Of a stretch of DNA of 17,624 nucleotides, positions 7,454 through 16,218 are shown piece by piece; position 1 is the first letter of the stretch; every line of letters starts with the position of its first letter. The stretch comes from an uncultured Bacteroidia bacterium (GTDB taxonomy: Bacteria > Bacteroidota > Bacteroidia > Bacteroidales > UBA932), in contig CACXHM010000183.1 in the NCBI GenBank assembly GCA_902767465.1, positions 1 through 17,624 on the forward strand, given 5' to 3'. The notes beneath the pieces were generated by a model. The model was not told the DNA's origin. It was given only the letters and a program-made list of their open reading frames with translations, and did no database searches. Position numbers and translations under genes: made by a program.

Positions 7454-8353
7454 ATGAGCAAAAAAATACTTGTTATCGGCAGCAGTAATACCGATATGAC
7501 AATCAAGGGCGACCGTCTCCCGGTTCCCGGCGAAACAATCACAGGAGGAATTTTTTACATGGGTCCCGGAGGCAAGGGAGCAAACCAGGCCGTAGCGGCA
7601 GCGAGACTCGGCGGAAATGTCAGTTTCATTTGCAAGGTAGGACGTGACATATTCGGCGACAGCGCCCTGGAAGGATACCGCAAAGAAGGCATCGACATCT
7701 CCCATGCAATGCGTTCCGACAAGGCATCCGGCACCGCCCTCATCCTGGTGGATGACAGCGGAGAAAACTGCATCAGCGTCGCCAGCGGAGCCAATGCCGA
7801 CCTCAGTCCCGAAGATATCGACAGCGTCGCGGAAGAGATTCGCAGCGCAGATTTCCTGATCCTTCAGCTGGAAATTCCGGAAGAAACGGTCCTCCGTGCG
7901 GCTAAAATCGCCCATGAGGCCGGGGTGTACGTCATCCTCAACCCTGCGCCTGCGAAGAAGCTTCCCACCGAAGTGTTCAAATACATTTCTCTGATGACCC
8001 CCAACCGCACCGAAGCCGCCTTCATGAGCGGAGTGGAGGTCAAAGACGAAGCCAGTCTGAATGCAGCCGTAGAGGTGCTTCGCGACTATGGCGTTCAGGA
8101 CTTCGTGGTTACCCTCGGCAGCCAGGGTTCACTGGTTTTCAAAGACGGCAAGTCCGAAATGATTCCCGCCCTCAAGGTGAACGCCGTCGATGCCACCGCC
8201 GCGGGCGATACCTTCTGCGGCGCACTCTGCGTAGGCCTCTCGGAAGGGATGTCCCTGCAGGATGCAGCCCGTTTTGCAACTAAGGCCTCGGCAATAACCG
8301 TGCAGCGCATGGGTGCCCAGGCATCTATTCCAAGCAGAAATGAAATTCTTTAA
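7454..8353 (+). CDS. rbsK: Ribokinase-like PfkB-family sugar kinase
   Basis: This 299-residue cytosolic kinase has the length and sequence of ribokinases, which convert D-ribose and ATP to ribose 5-phosphate. The N-terminal GSSNTDM and the PfkB signature 1, GGKGANQAVAAARLGG (from G39), are seen. The signature 2 region is DATAAGDTF at 246-254, with the predicted catalytic base D252 after the AAG anion hole. Residue 247 is Ala where most ribokinases carry Thr. No signal peptide is present. It opens the accessory operon, and the SusC gene starts 9 bp after its stop. Placement with exported ADP-ribosylglycohydrolase-like enzymes fits a role in phosphorylating released ribose. Related PfkB members use other pentoses, deoxyribose or nucleosides, so the substrate is a family-level call. 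The leader is AT-rich without a Shine-Dalgarno site, as is common in Bacteroidota. Confidence 0.9.
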   Translation: MSKKILVIGSSNTDMTIKGDRLPVPGETITGGIFYMGPGGKGANQAVAAARLGGNVSFICKVGRDIFGDSALEGYRKEGIDISHAMRSDKASGTALILVDDSGENCISVASGANADLSPEDIDSVAEEIRSADFLILQLEIPEETVLRAAKIAHEAGVYVILNPAPAKKLPTEVFKYISLMTPNRTEAAFMSGVEVKDEASLNAAVEVLRDYGVQDFVVTLGSQGSLVFKDGKSEMIPALKVNAVDATAAGDTFCGALCVGLSEGMSLQDAARFATKASAITVQRMGAQASIPSRNEIL

Positions 8354-8362
8354 TTCCACTGT

Positions 8363-11287
8363 ATGAAAAGACTGATTAAGTACTTTGCGGCACTGGTCTT
8401 GTTGCTGGCGGGGGCGGAGATCCTCACGGTTGCACAGACCAGGATGGTCCGCGGCCGCGTCAGCGGCAGCGACGGCGAGATTCTCGCCGGTGCAACCGTA
8501 CTGAACAATGCCAGCGGCGCCTGGGCAGTTGCCGACAATGACGGGCGTTATGAGATACAGGCATCCGGCGGGCAGCAGCTCACATTTGCATCTTTCGGCT
8601 ACGACGACGTAACCATCAGCGTTGCTGACGCATCCGTTTACGACGTCATCCTCCCTGCCGCAGCATCCATGATGCTTGAGGAGACAGTGGTGATCGGCTA
8701 TGGCAAAACAACGAAGAAAGAGATTACAGGATCAGTTGCAAGCCTCAAAGCAGAAGATCTCGATGTCGGAGCCTTCACCAATGCCGGAGGCATGCTCCAG
8801 GGAAAGGTCGCCGGTCTTTCCGTAGTAAATCCCGATGGAGGAGATCCTGAAGCATCGTTTCAGTTCCTTCTCAGGGGCACCAATACCCTGTCGGCAGGAC
8901 AGGGCCCGCTGATTATCATCGACGGGGTCCTTGACGCCGACATACGGAGCATCAATTTCCAGGAAGTCGAATCCATCGATGTGCTCAAGGACGGGTCGGC
9001 GGCCGCTATCTACGGAACCAGGGGCACAAACGGGGTGGTAATCATAACCACCAAGCGCGCCCGCACCGGCAACACCGCAGTTCAATACGACGGACAGATT
9101 TCCGTACAAACCGTGCAGGCAAGGGCCACGCCCATGACGGCGAGGGAATTCGAATACACCATCAAGAATTTCGCTCCGGCCAAGTCCATCAACCTCTATG
9201 GCCATGAAACAGACTGGTTTGAAGAAATCACCCGCACTCCGATCAGCCACAAGCACAACCTGGCAGTTTCCGGAGGCACGGAAGAATTCTCGCACCGCAG
9301 CGTCATAAACGTAGAACAGAACCAGGGACTGCAGATAGGCAACGAAGCCAGCAAGTGGCTGTTCAAGACCAATATCCACCAAAAGGCCATTCAGGGTTGG
9401 CTGGACCTGGACTACAACCTCAGCTACACCCGCAGAAAATCCTCACCGGCAAATTACAGTGCCTTCTATCAGGCATTTACCCACAATCCCACTGAGCCCG
9501 TGTATGACCCTGAAGCCAAGGACTACGGAGGATACTTCACCGTACCCGAAGTCGATTACGCCAACCCGGTGGCATTGATTAAAGAACGCAGCGTCAACCG
9601 GGAAACCGGATATCTCGGTGCCAACGCAAGGGCAACGCTGAACATCCTGCCGGTCGAAGGTCTCAAATGGGACAACTTCTTCAATTTCTCGGAAGAAAAT
9701 TACTCCAGCCAGACCTACCGCAGTTCCTTCTATCCAGCCCAGACGGGCAAGCGGGGAACCGCGGAAACATCTTCCGACAAATACGCCAGTTTCCAATGGG
9801 AAAGTACCCTGCAGTATTCCAAGGTGCTAGGAGGGCATTCCATCCAGGGCATACTCGGCTACACCTGGCAACAGCAGATGAACTGGGAGAGCGGCATGGA
9901 GAACTACGGCTTCGATTCCGATTTTTATAAATACAACAACATAGGAGCCGGTACCGCCCTGAAGGAAGGCATGGCCGATATGTACACGGAACGGTCCTCA
10001 AGCCGCTACATCGCTTTCTTCGGACGCGTGATATATAATTATCAGGAGAAGTATCTTGCCTCCGTATCGCTGCGCCGCGACGGCTCATCCCGTTTCGGGG
10101 CCGACCACAAATGGGGTTGGTTCCCCGCCGTCAGCGCCGGCTGGCGCATGAGCAAGGAACCCTGGATGCAGGGCATCAAGTGGTTGAGCGAGCTCAAACT
10201 CCGTGCCGGCTATGGAGTTACCGGCAATCAGGATTTCGGCAACTACAAGTCGCTGATGCTGATGAGTTCCGGCACCAACTTCTTCTACGACGGCAAATGG
10301 ATCAAGTCATATGCGCCCGCTTCCAACGCCAATCCCGACCTCGGCTGGGAACGCAAGAGCGAATTCAATGCCGGAATCGACTTTTCAGTCCTCGACGGAC
10401 GGCTCGGCGGCACCGTAGATTACTACTATCGTCTCACCACCGACCTTCTCTACGACTACAATGTGCCGGTGCCTCCATACGACTACAAAACCCTTTTCAC
10501 CAATGTCGGGTCCATCAGCAATACCGGCATCGAACTCTCAATCTATGCTATCCCCGTCAAAACCGCAGACCTGATGTGGAATACGAGTCTCGTGGCATCC
10601 CATAACAAGAACAAACTCATCTCCTTTACAAACGATGAATTCAAAGATGCCGACTATAATATCGGCTGGGTTGCAACTCCAGTCGGTGCATACCTGCAGC
10701 GGCTGATCGAAGGTGAGAGCCTGGGCTCGTTCTACGCTCCGGTCTGGAAAGGAGTCGGCGCCGACGGCAACGACCACTTCGAAGATGAATTCGGAGGGAA
10801 AACACCGGAAGCAAAGTGGCAGAGAATAGGATCGGCCTATCCCGACGTCACCCTGGGATGGAGCAATACCCTCAAATATAAGAATCTCACACTCAGCATG
10901 ACACTGCGCGGCTCCATAGGCGGACTGGTATTCAATGGATACCGCGCCCAGTATGAGAATCTGGGCAGCATAGGACTGCGCAACATTATGAGTTCCTGGC
11001 TGGACGACACAAGTTTCACCGGGCCCATACGCTATTCCTCCAAATATCTCGAAGACGCCAGTTATCTGAAACTCGACAACGTCTCGCTTACTTACGACCT
11101 GCCCCTCAAGAACCGTTTTATACATGCGGCAAAGGTGTTCGTATCCGGGCAGAACCTTCTCTGCATTACTGGATACAAAGGCGTGGATCCGGAGGTCAGC
11201 CTCAGCGGTCTTACCCCCGGCAGGGAGAGCATGAGCTATTATCCCCGCACCAGCACATTCACCTTCGGGGCTTCATTAACCTTCTAA
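8363..11287 (+). CDS. SusC-like TonB-dependent outer-membrane transporter
   Basis: The product is a 974-residue SusC/RagA-family beta-barrel receptor that imports bound ligands across the outer membrane using TonB energy. A signal peptide ends near VAQ (residues 23-25). A carboxypeptidase-regulatory-like domain (about 29-100) follows, with the typical GATVLN and DNDGRYEI segments. The TonB-box-like stretch EETVVIGYGKTTKKEITGSV starts at residue 106. The plug domain contains GTNTLSAGQGPLIIIDGV and VESIDVLKDGSAAAIYGTRG, and a long barrel ends in an aromatic residue (ASLTF), as outer-membrane proteins do. No N-terminal STN signalling domain is present, so control by an ECF sigma/anti-sigma pair is unlikely and the nearby LacI regulator is the better candidate. 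The partner SusD gene starts 11 bp downstream. The ligand cannot be inferred from this protein itself. Confidence 0.97.
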   Translation: MKRLIKYFAALVLLLAGAEILTVAQTRMVRGRVSGSDGEILAGATVLNNASGAWAVADNDGRYEIQASGGQQLTFASFGYDDVTISVADASVYDVILPAAASMMLEETVVIGYGKTTKKEITGSVASLKAEDLDVGAFTNAGGMLQGKVAGLSVVNPDGGDPEASFQFLLRGTNTLSAGQGPLIIIDGVLDADIRSINFQEVESIDVLKDGSAAAIYGTRGTNGVVIITTKRARTGNTAVQYDGQISVQTVQARATPMTAREFEYTIKNFAPAKSINLYGHETDWFEEITRTPISHKHNLAVSGGTEEFSHRSVINVEQNQGLQIGNEASKWLFKTNIHQKAIQGWLDLDYNLSYTRRKSSPANYSAFYQAFTHNPTEPVYDPEAKDYGGYFTVPEVDYANPVALIKERSVNRETGYLGANARATLNILPVEGLKWDNFFNFSEENYSSQTYRSSFYPAQTGKRGTAETSSDKYASFQWESTLQYSKVLGGHSIQGILGYTWQQQMNWESGMENYGFDSDFYKYNNIGAGTALKEGMADMYTERSSSRYIAFFGRVIYNYQEKYLASVSLRRDGSSRFGADHKWGWFPAVSAGWRMSKEPWMQGIKWLSELKLRAGYGVTGNQDFGNYKSLMLMSSGTNFFYDGKWIKSYAPASNANPDLGWERKSEFNAGIDFSVLDGRLGGTVDYYYRLTTDLLYDYNVPVPPYDYKTLFTNVGSISNTGIELSIYAIPVKTADLMWNTSLVASHNKNKLISFTNDEFKDADYNIGWVATPVGAYLQRLIEGESLGSFYAPVWKGVGADGNDHFEDEFGGKTPEAKWQRIGSAYPDVTLGWSNTLKYKNLTLSMTLRGSIGGLVFNGYRAQYENLGSIGLRNIMSSWLDDTSFTGPIRYSSKYLEDASYLKLDNVSLTYDLPLKNRFIHAAKVFVSGQNLLCITGYKGVDPEVSLSGLTPGRESMSYYPRTSTFTFGASLTF

Positions 11288-11298
11288 TCCGCACCGAT

Positions 11299-12855
11299 AT
11301 GAAAAAGATATTATACTCGATATTTATTTGCGTTGCGGCCCTCTCCTGCACCAATCTCGACGAGGAAATCTACTCGAAGATTTCTAAAGACAATTTCTTC
11401 ACTTCGGAGGAACAGTTCGCGAAATACTCCGCCCGCGCCTACACCACCCTGCAGCATTGGGGAACGGAAAAAAGCTACTGGACCTTCGACATGCAGGTAA
11501 CCGACGAGGTTTGCGCTCCCATCAACCCCAACGGGGGATGGGACGACGATGGCAGGTACAGGGAAGTGCAGACACACAATATCCCTTCCAGCAGCGTCAT
11601 CCTTCTGGGAGCCTGGGATTTCTGCTTTAACGGTATTACCGCCTGCAACGACGTGCTGGACACCTTTGAATCAGTCAAGAAAGACTTTGACGGGAAACAC
11701 AGAGTAATTGCAGAAGTTAAAATCCTGAGGGCTTTCTACTACTTTATGGCCATATGCTACTGGAAAGACGTTCCGTTCTCCATAACGAAAAAAATAGAGG
11801 GATATCCCGAGAAGAAGGACAGGGCTTTCGTATTCAATTTTATCGAAAACGAAATAAAGGAGAACATCGACTATCTCGCAACAGAACCAACCCGGGAGTA
11901 CTACGGACGCATCACACGCGGAGTCGCCGATTTCCTCCTTGCCAAACTCTATCTCAATGCTGAAAGCCTGATAGGAACCGCGAAATGGAACGAAGCCGAG
12001 CTCGCCTGCAGGGAGATAATGACCCAGAACGGCGGCAGCAGCTATTACAAGATCGTGGATGACTACAAAAACCTGTTCAAAGTCAAGAACGAGTTCTGCG
12101 AGGAAGGCATCCTTGCCATCCCCTTCAGTACGGTTTATACCGTATCGGACCACTACGCCTTCCTCATCCACATGTCCACCCTGCCGGTGAATCTCTGCGC
12201 CCCACTGGGCATCCCGGCGGAGGCCTGGGACGGGCTGGTGGCACAGCCGGATTTCTTCGACACCTATGACGCCGCCGACAGGCGCAGGGGCTGGACATGG
12301 ATGTACGGACAGATGTACGACCTCGCAGGGAACGCACTCACCATCAACATCCAGGATCCGGACGACCAGAACTCTACCATTACGGTACCATACATAATAG
12401 ATGCCCACATGCCCGAAGCCGCATACACGACACACCGGACCGAATTGCAGGGAGCCCGTATAGGCAAATGGGAATATCAAAGCGACGGCACGCTCACCAG
12501 CGGACAGGTAGGAATGGAAAACGAGTTCTATCTGATGCGCTACGCCGATGTGGTCCTGATGTATGCCGAGGCCCTTATCCGTCAAGGCAAAACCACTGGG
12601 CTGGCAGAGAATGCCGATCTGCAGAAGATCCGCACCCGCGCAGGTCTCGCCCCCTTCACCGCCACGGAACTCACTCTCGAAAACATCTATCTGGAACGTT
12701 CACACGAACTTGCGGTTGAAGGATGGCACAGGCAGGACATGATCCGCTTTGGAAAATACCTTGCCGCATGGTGGAACAAAGCTGAGCAGGATGAATCCGA
12801 TTACTATCTGCCGATACCAAAAAGTGCAGTTTCGGCCAATCCAAATTTGAAGTAA
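11299..12855 (+). CDS. SusD/RagB-family outer-membrane lipoprotein
   Basis: The 518-residue product is a SusD-like nutrient-binding lipoprotein that caps the SusC barrel encoded just upstream. A lipoprotein signal ends in the lipobox AALSC, with the lipidated residue predicted as C17. The following TNLDEE carries the acidic run typical of surface-exposed Bacteroidota lipoproteins. Typical SusD helical segments include LRAFYYFMAICYWKDVPF and the C-terminal ELAVEGWHRQDMIRFGKY, ending with YYLPIPKSAVSANPNLK. Length and layout are normal and no truncation is seen. The stop is one base before the first ADP-ribosylglycohydrolase gene, so the genes are co-transcribed. Its ligand is unknown; the operon context suggests a ribose-containing molecule. 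Confidence 0.96.
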   Translation: MKKILYSIFICVAALSCTNLDEEIYSKISKDNFFTSEEQFAKYSARAYTTLQHWGTEKSYWTFDMQVTDEVCAPINPNGGWDDDGRYREVQTHNIPSSSVILLGAWDFCFNGITACNDVLDTFESVKKDFDGKHRVIAEVKILRAFYYFMAICYWKDVPFSITKKIEGYPEKKDRAFVFNFIENEIKENIDYLATEPTREYYGRITRGVADFLLAKLYLNAESLIGTAKWNEAELACREIMTQNGGSSYYKIVDDYKNLFKVKNEFCEEGILAIPFSTVYTVSDHYAFLIHMSTLPVNLCAPLGIPAEAWDGLVAQPDFFDTYDAADRRRGWTWMYGQMYDLAGNALTINIQDPDDQNSTITVPYIIDAHMPEAAYTTHRTELQGARIGKWEYQSDGTLTSGQVGMENEFYLMRYADVVLMYAEALIRQGKTTGLAENADLQKIRTRAGLAPFTATELTLENIYLERSHELAVEGWHRQDMIRFGKYLAAWWNKAEQDESDYYLPIPKSAVSANPNLK

Positions 12856-12856
12856 C

Positions 12857-14623
12857 ATGAAAAAGATACTGTATATCGCCATGGCTCTCCTGATGGCCGC
12901 AGCGTGCTGCCAGCATAAGGAAATAAGCCGAACCGAACTCAAGAACAAGATTGCAGGCGCCTGGCTCGGACAGATGGTAGGAAATATCTATGGCCTTGAA
13001 TACGAGAACAAGTTCGTGGACGAACCCGGCGAAGGCCCTTTCGTATTCAACAAGGCCATCCGCAAAATGTCTGCGGTGGACGGAGCTTTTTCCGATGACG
13101 ACACCGATGTAGAATACCTCTACCTGATGATGATGGAGCAGTACGGGCCGGATCCAACCTACGCCCAGGTGAAAGAGAAATGGATGTACCACATCCGCGA
13201 CAGGGTCTGGCTTGCAAACAGGGCGGCCCTGGGTCTCATGCACTATGGCTTCACGCCGCCGCTCACAGGAAGCAAAAAGTATAACCCGCACTGGTTCCAA
13301 ATCGACCCCCAGCTCATAAACGAAATATGGGCCTACACCGCTCCGGGCATGCCGGAATACGCTGCCGGAATCTCCGACTGGGCGGCACGAATCACTTCTG
13401 ACGACTGGGCGGTCTCTCCTACCGTAGTCTATGGAGCAATGTACTCGGAAGCCTTCTTCGAGAAAGACATTCCGACACTCGTGAAACATGCCAAGGCATA
13501 TCTTCCAAAGGGCGACCGTTTCCGCGCCATAATCGATGAATGCCTGGACCTTTGGCGAAAGAATCCCGACGACTGGAAACCTGCCCGCAAGGCAATGGCC
13601 GACAAACTCTACTTCAACGAGGACGACATGTCCCGCAGCATCTGGAATGCGGACCTGAACGGTGCAATGGGCATCCTCTCCCTCCTTTACGGCGGAGGGG
13701 ATATCGACAAGACCCTGCTTATCGGCTGCGCCATGGGCTTCGACTGTGACAACCAGACCGCCACCATGTGCGGCCTGCTCGGCGTAATCAACGGAGTCGG
13801 AGGCGTGCCGATGGACCGCGCAATGCCAGCCGACTTTCCCCACTGGACAAAGCCGTTCAACGACCGATACATAAACGTAACCCGTTACGATATGCCAGAC
13901 GCCTCGATTGAGGATATCATTGAGCGTACCGTAGTACTGGCGGAAAAGAACATACTCGCCCGAGGGGGAAAAGTCCGCGAAGAGAACGGCGAGAAGATCT
14001 ATACCATAAACACAAGGGCGCGCTTCATTCCGGCGGTCGAACCGGCAACAAACTTCACCCTCCCCGAGAAAAAAGGACGCAACCTGGCCACGGACGCCGC
14101 CGAAATACTGGCGCTGACCCGCGAAACCGACAGGGCAACGCTGGATTCCTGCTGGCTGACCATCCCGGTAAGCTACAGGGCATACACGGTGGATGTAATA
14201 AACGACGGGATTACCAGCGGTCCAGGGGCGGCATTCTACTCGCTTGGAAGCAAATCAAATGCCCCCAAGCAGGATTACTTCGGCTACCGCTGGGACAAAC
14301 CGATAACGACCGACATGATTTCTTTCCACTACGGACCTCTTGAAGAATTCGGAGGCTGGTACAGCAATCTGCATCCGGAATATCTCGACGAGAACGGCAA
14401 CTGGGTTGCACTGGACGCAAAGGTTACCCCGGACTGGCCGTACTGCGACGAAGTCTTCTTCCAGCCGCATAACGGAGAATTCGTGTTCACCTTTCCAAAA
14501 GTCACAACCACCGCGGTGCGTGTCATCGGCGACGATGCAGTACTTATCCACTGGCACAAATACACCAAGGCCGTATCTTCATTCATCTCCATAACCGAAC
14601 TGTCCGTTTATGAAGCAAAATAG
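12857..14623 (+). CDS. ADP-ribosylglycohydrolase-family lipoprotein with C-terminal F5/8-type-C-like domain (paralog 1)
   Basis: The 588-residue exported lipoprotein has a signal ending in MAAAC, with C17 predicted to be lipidated. The ADP-ribosylglycohydrolase (DraG/ARH) domain spans about residues 22-345. It begins with the family-like KIAGAWLGQMVGNIYG and contains the first metal motif DDDT at 80-83 and the second metal region FDCDNQTA at 295-302. Family enzymes use two magnesium ions to cleave the bond at C1 of the ribose in ADP-ribosylated substrates. The usual D-x-D-T of the second motif is D-C-D-N here. Residues from about 400 to 588 look like a galactose-binding-like (F5/8 type C) beta-sandwich, ending ISITELSVYEAK, which could bind glycans. 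It starts one base after SusD and overlaps the next gene by 14 bp. An exported location is unusual for this family. The true substrate is unknown. Confidence 0.9.
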   Translation: MKKILYIAMALLMAAACCQHKEISRTELKNKIAGAWLGQMVGNIYGLEYENKFVDEPGEGPFVFNKAIRKMSAVDGAFSDDDTDVEYLYLMMMEQYGPDPTYAQVKEKWMYHIRDRVWLANRAALGLMHYGFTPPLTGSKKYNPHWFQIDPQLINEIWAYTAPGMPEYAAGISDWAARITSDDWAVSPTVVYGAMYSEAFFEKDIPTLVKHAKAYLPKGDRFRAIIDECLDLWRKNPDDWKPARKAMADKLYFNEDDMSRSIWNADLNGAMGILSLLYGGGDIDKTLLIGCAMGFDCDNQTATMCGLLGVINGVGGVPMDRAMPADFPHWTKPFNDRYINVTRYDMPDASIEDIIERTVVLAEKNILARGGKVREENGEKIYTINTRARFIPAVEPATNFTLPEKKGRNLATDAAEILALTRETDRATLDSCWLTIPVSYRAYTVDVINDGITSGPGAAFYSLGSKSNAPKQDYFGYRWDKPITTDMISFHYGPLEEFGGWYSNLHPEYLDENGNWVALDAKVTPDWPYCDEVFFQPHNGEFVFTFPKVTTTAVRVIGDDAVLIHWHKYTKAVSSFISITELSVYEAK

Positions 14624-16217
14624 TTTTATACTGGCGGCCGCGCTCCTGCTGGCGGCTTGCTCCTCCAGGGAGTCCGGAGAGATTACCCTCACGAAGGACG
14701 TCCTGATGGATAAAATCATGGGAGGCTGGGCCGGACAGACGATCGGCGTGGTTTACGGCGCACCTACCGAGTTCAAGCACCAGGGGACCCTCATCCCGGA
14801 CAACCAGCCCATTTCGTGGGGAGAAGGTTACGTAAAGCACTGGTGGGACCGCAAACCCGGGCTGTTTGACGATGTCTACAACGACCTCACCTTCGCTGAA
14901 GCATTCGAAGAGCTTGGGCTCGACTGCAGTTCCGAAGAGCTTGCAAAGCGTTTCGCCTACGCCCCATATCATCTCGCCCACGCCAATCAGGCAGGACGCT
15001 ATAACGTGCGGCAGGGCATCATGCCCCCACAATCGGGCAGTTGGCTTAACAATCCTCACGCCGACGACCTGGACTTTCAGATCGAAGCCGACTTTATCGG
15101 CCTGATGTCGCCCGGGATGGTGCCCCAGGCTCTTGAGATTGCTGAAAAGGTAGGGCACATCATGAACAGCGGCGACGGGTTCTACGGGGGTGCATTCGTG
15201 AGCGGTCTTTACTCAGCAGCCTTCATCGAAGACAATCCGGCCAGGGTTCTGGACATGGCGCTCGAAGGGATTCCCGTCGAAAGCACTTTCTACCAATGCA
15301 TCGACGATGTGCGGAAGCTCCACAAACGCTACCCCGAAGACTGGAAGCAGACCTGGTTCGAAATCCTTAAGAAATGGGGCTCCGATACCGGTTGTCCCAA
15401 GGGGGTCTTCCTCAGCTTCGATATCGATGCCAAGTTGAATTCAGCCTATGTAGCCATCGGACTTCTCTACGGAAACGGCGATTTCGGCAAATCCCTGGAG
15501 ATTGCCACACGCTGCGGACAGGACTCAGACTGCAATCCTGCTACCGTCGGAGGCGTGCTCGGGGTAATACTCGGCAAGAGCGGCATCCCCGCCTTCTGGA
15601 GAGAACCACTTGACGAAATCTGGAATCTGGATTTCGAAGGCACTGACGTTTCTCTCGCAAAAGGTTCTGCATATTCCTTCAATCAGGCACTTCAGCTTAT
15701 CGGACGGAACGGTGGCACGATTGCGGAAAACTCCGTGACCTTCCCCTCAATGAAAACCCAGGTTCTTCCCCTGGAGCAGAACTTCACGAACACCTTTCCG
15801 GTTTACCGTGATCAGAAAGACGCCTGGATGGAAGACGAATATGAGTTCGACTTCAGCGGCAACGGCTTCTGCATCTGGGGGAACCTCGTGTGCCTGAGGG
15901 GCATCAGCAAGGGCTATGCCGACAGGGTAGCTAAGAAGCATGTAGGCTCGGAGGTTTTTGCCCTTGCCGAAGAGGACGACACCTATGTGGCCGAGATTGA
16001 AGTCTGGATAGACGGGCAGCTCGACCAGTTGTCCATCTTGCCCATGAAAGGCACCTCGCGCAAGCTTGAACCCGCCTGGAAATATCTTCTTCCGGAAGGC
16101 CGCCATCATGTAAAGATGGTCTGGCGGAATCCTGATCCGGAACAGTATCTGCTCCGCATAAACGCAATTCAATATTATTCGGAGCATCCCGTAACGGATG
16201 TATATTATCACAATTGA
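14610..16217 (+). CDS. ADP-ribosylglycohydrolase-family lipoprotein (paralog 2)
   Basis: The 535-residue product has a lipoprotein signal ending in LLAAC (C17). The ADP-ribosylglycohydrolase-like domain (about 25-340) begins KIMGGWAGQTIGVVYGAPTE. The first metal motif appears as DDVYND (87-92) instead of DDT. The central NPHADDLDFQIEAD lies at 148-161, and the second metal region is QDSDCNPA (304-311), where the usual D-x-D-T reads D-S-D-C-N. This pattern is shared with paralog 3 but not with paralog 1. A C-terminal beta-rich module (about 375-535) has YVAEIEVWIDG and ends in LRINAIQYYSEHP. It resembles an accessory carbohydrate-binding type of sandwich, but the family was not identified. The start ATG at 14610 lies within the previous gene, giving a 14-bp overlap and probable translational coupling. 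Substrate unknown. Confidence 0.88.
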   Translation: MKQNSFILAAALLLAACSSRESGEITLTKDVLMDKIMGGWAGQTIGVVYGAPTEFKHQGTLIPDNQPISWGEGYVKHWWDRKPGLFDDVYNDLTFAEAFEELGLDCSSEELAKRFAYAPYHLAHANQAGRYNVRQGIMPPQSGSWLNNPHADDLDFQIEADFIGLMSPGMVPQALEIAEKVGHIMNSGDGFYGGAFVSGLYSAAFIEDNPARVLDMALEGIPVESTFYQCIDDVRKLHKRYPEDWKQTWFEILKKWGSDTGCPKGVFLSFDIDAKLNSAYVAIGLLYGNGDFGKSLEIATRCGQDSDCNPATVGGVLGVILGKSGIPAFWREPLDEIWNLDFEGTDVSLAKGSAYSFNQALQLIGRNGGTIAENSVTFPSMKTQVLPLEQNFTNTFPVYRDQKDAWMEDEYEFDFSGNGFCIWGNLVCLRGISKGYADRVAKKHVGSEVFALAEEDDTYVAEIEVWIDGQLDQLSILPMKGTSRKLEPAWKYLLPEGRHHVKMVWRNPDPEQYLLRINAIQYYSEHPVTDVYYHN

Positions 16218-16218
16218 C

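Noticed and set aside
12671..13843. 390-codon open frame on the minus strand opposite paralog 1
   Set aside because: It lies wholly antisense to genes with clear protein families, has no family signature, and such frames arise from the GC-rich codon use of the true strand. Frames at 11671-12585 and 818-1447 (minus) are rejected for the same reason.
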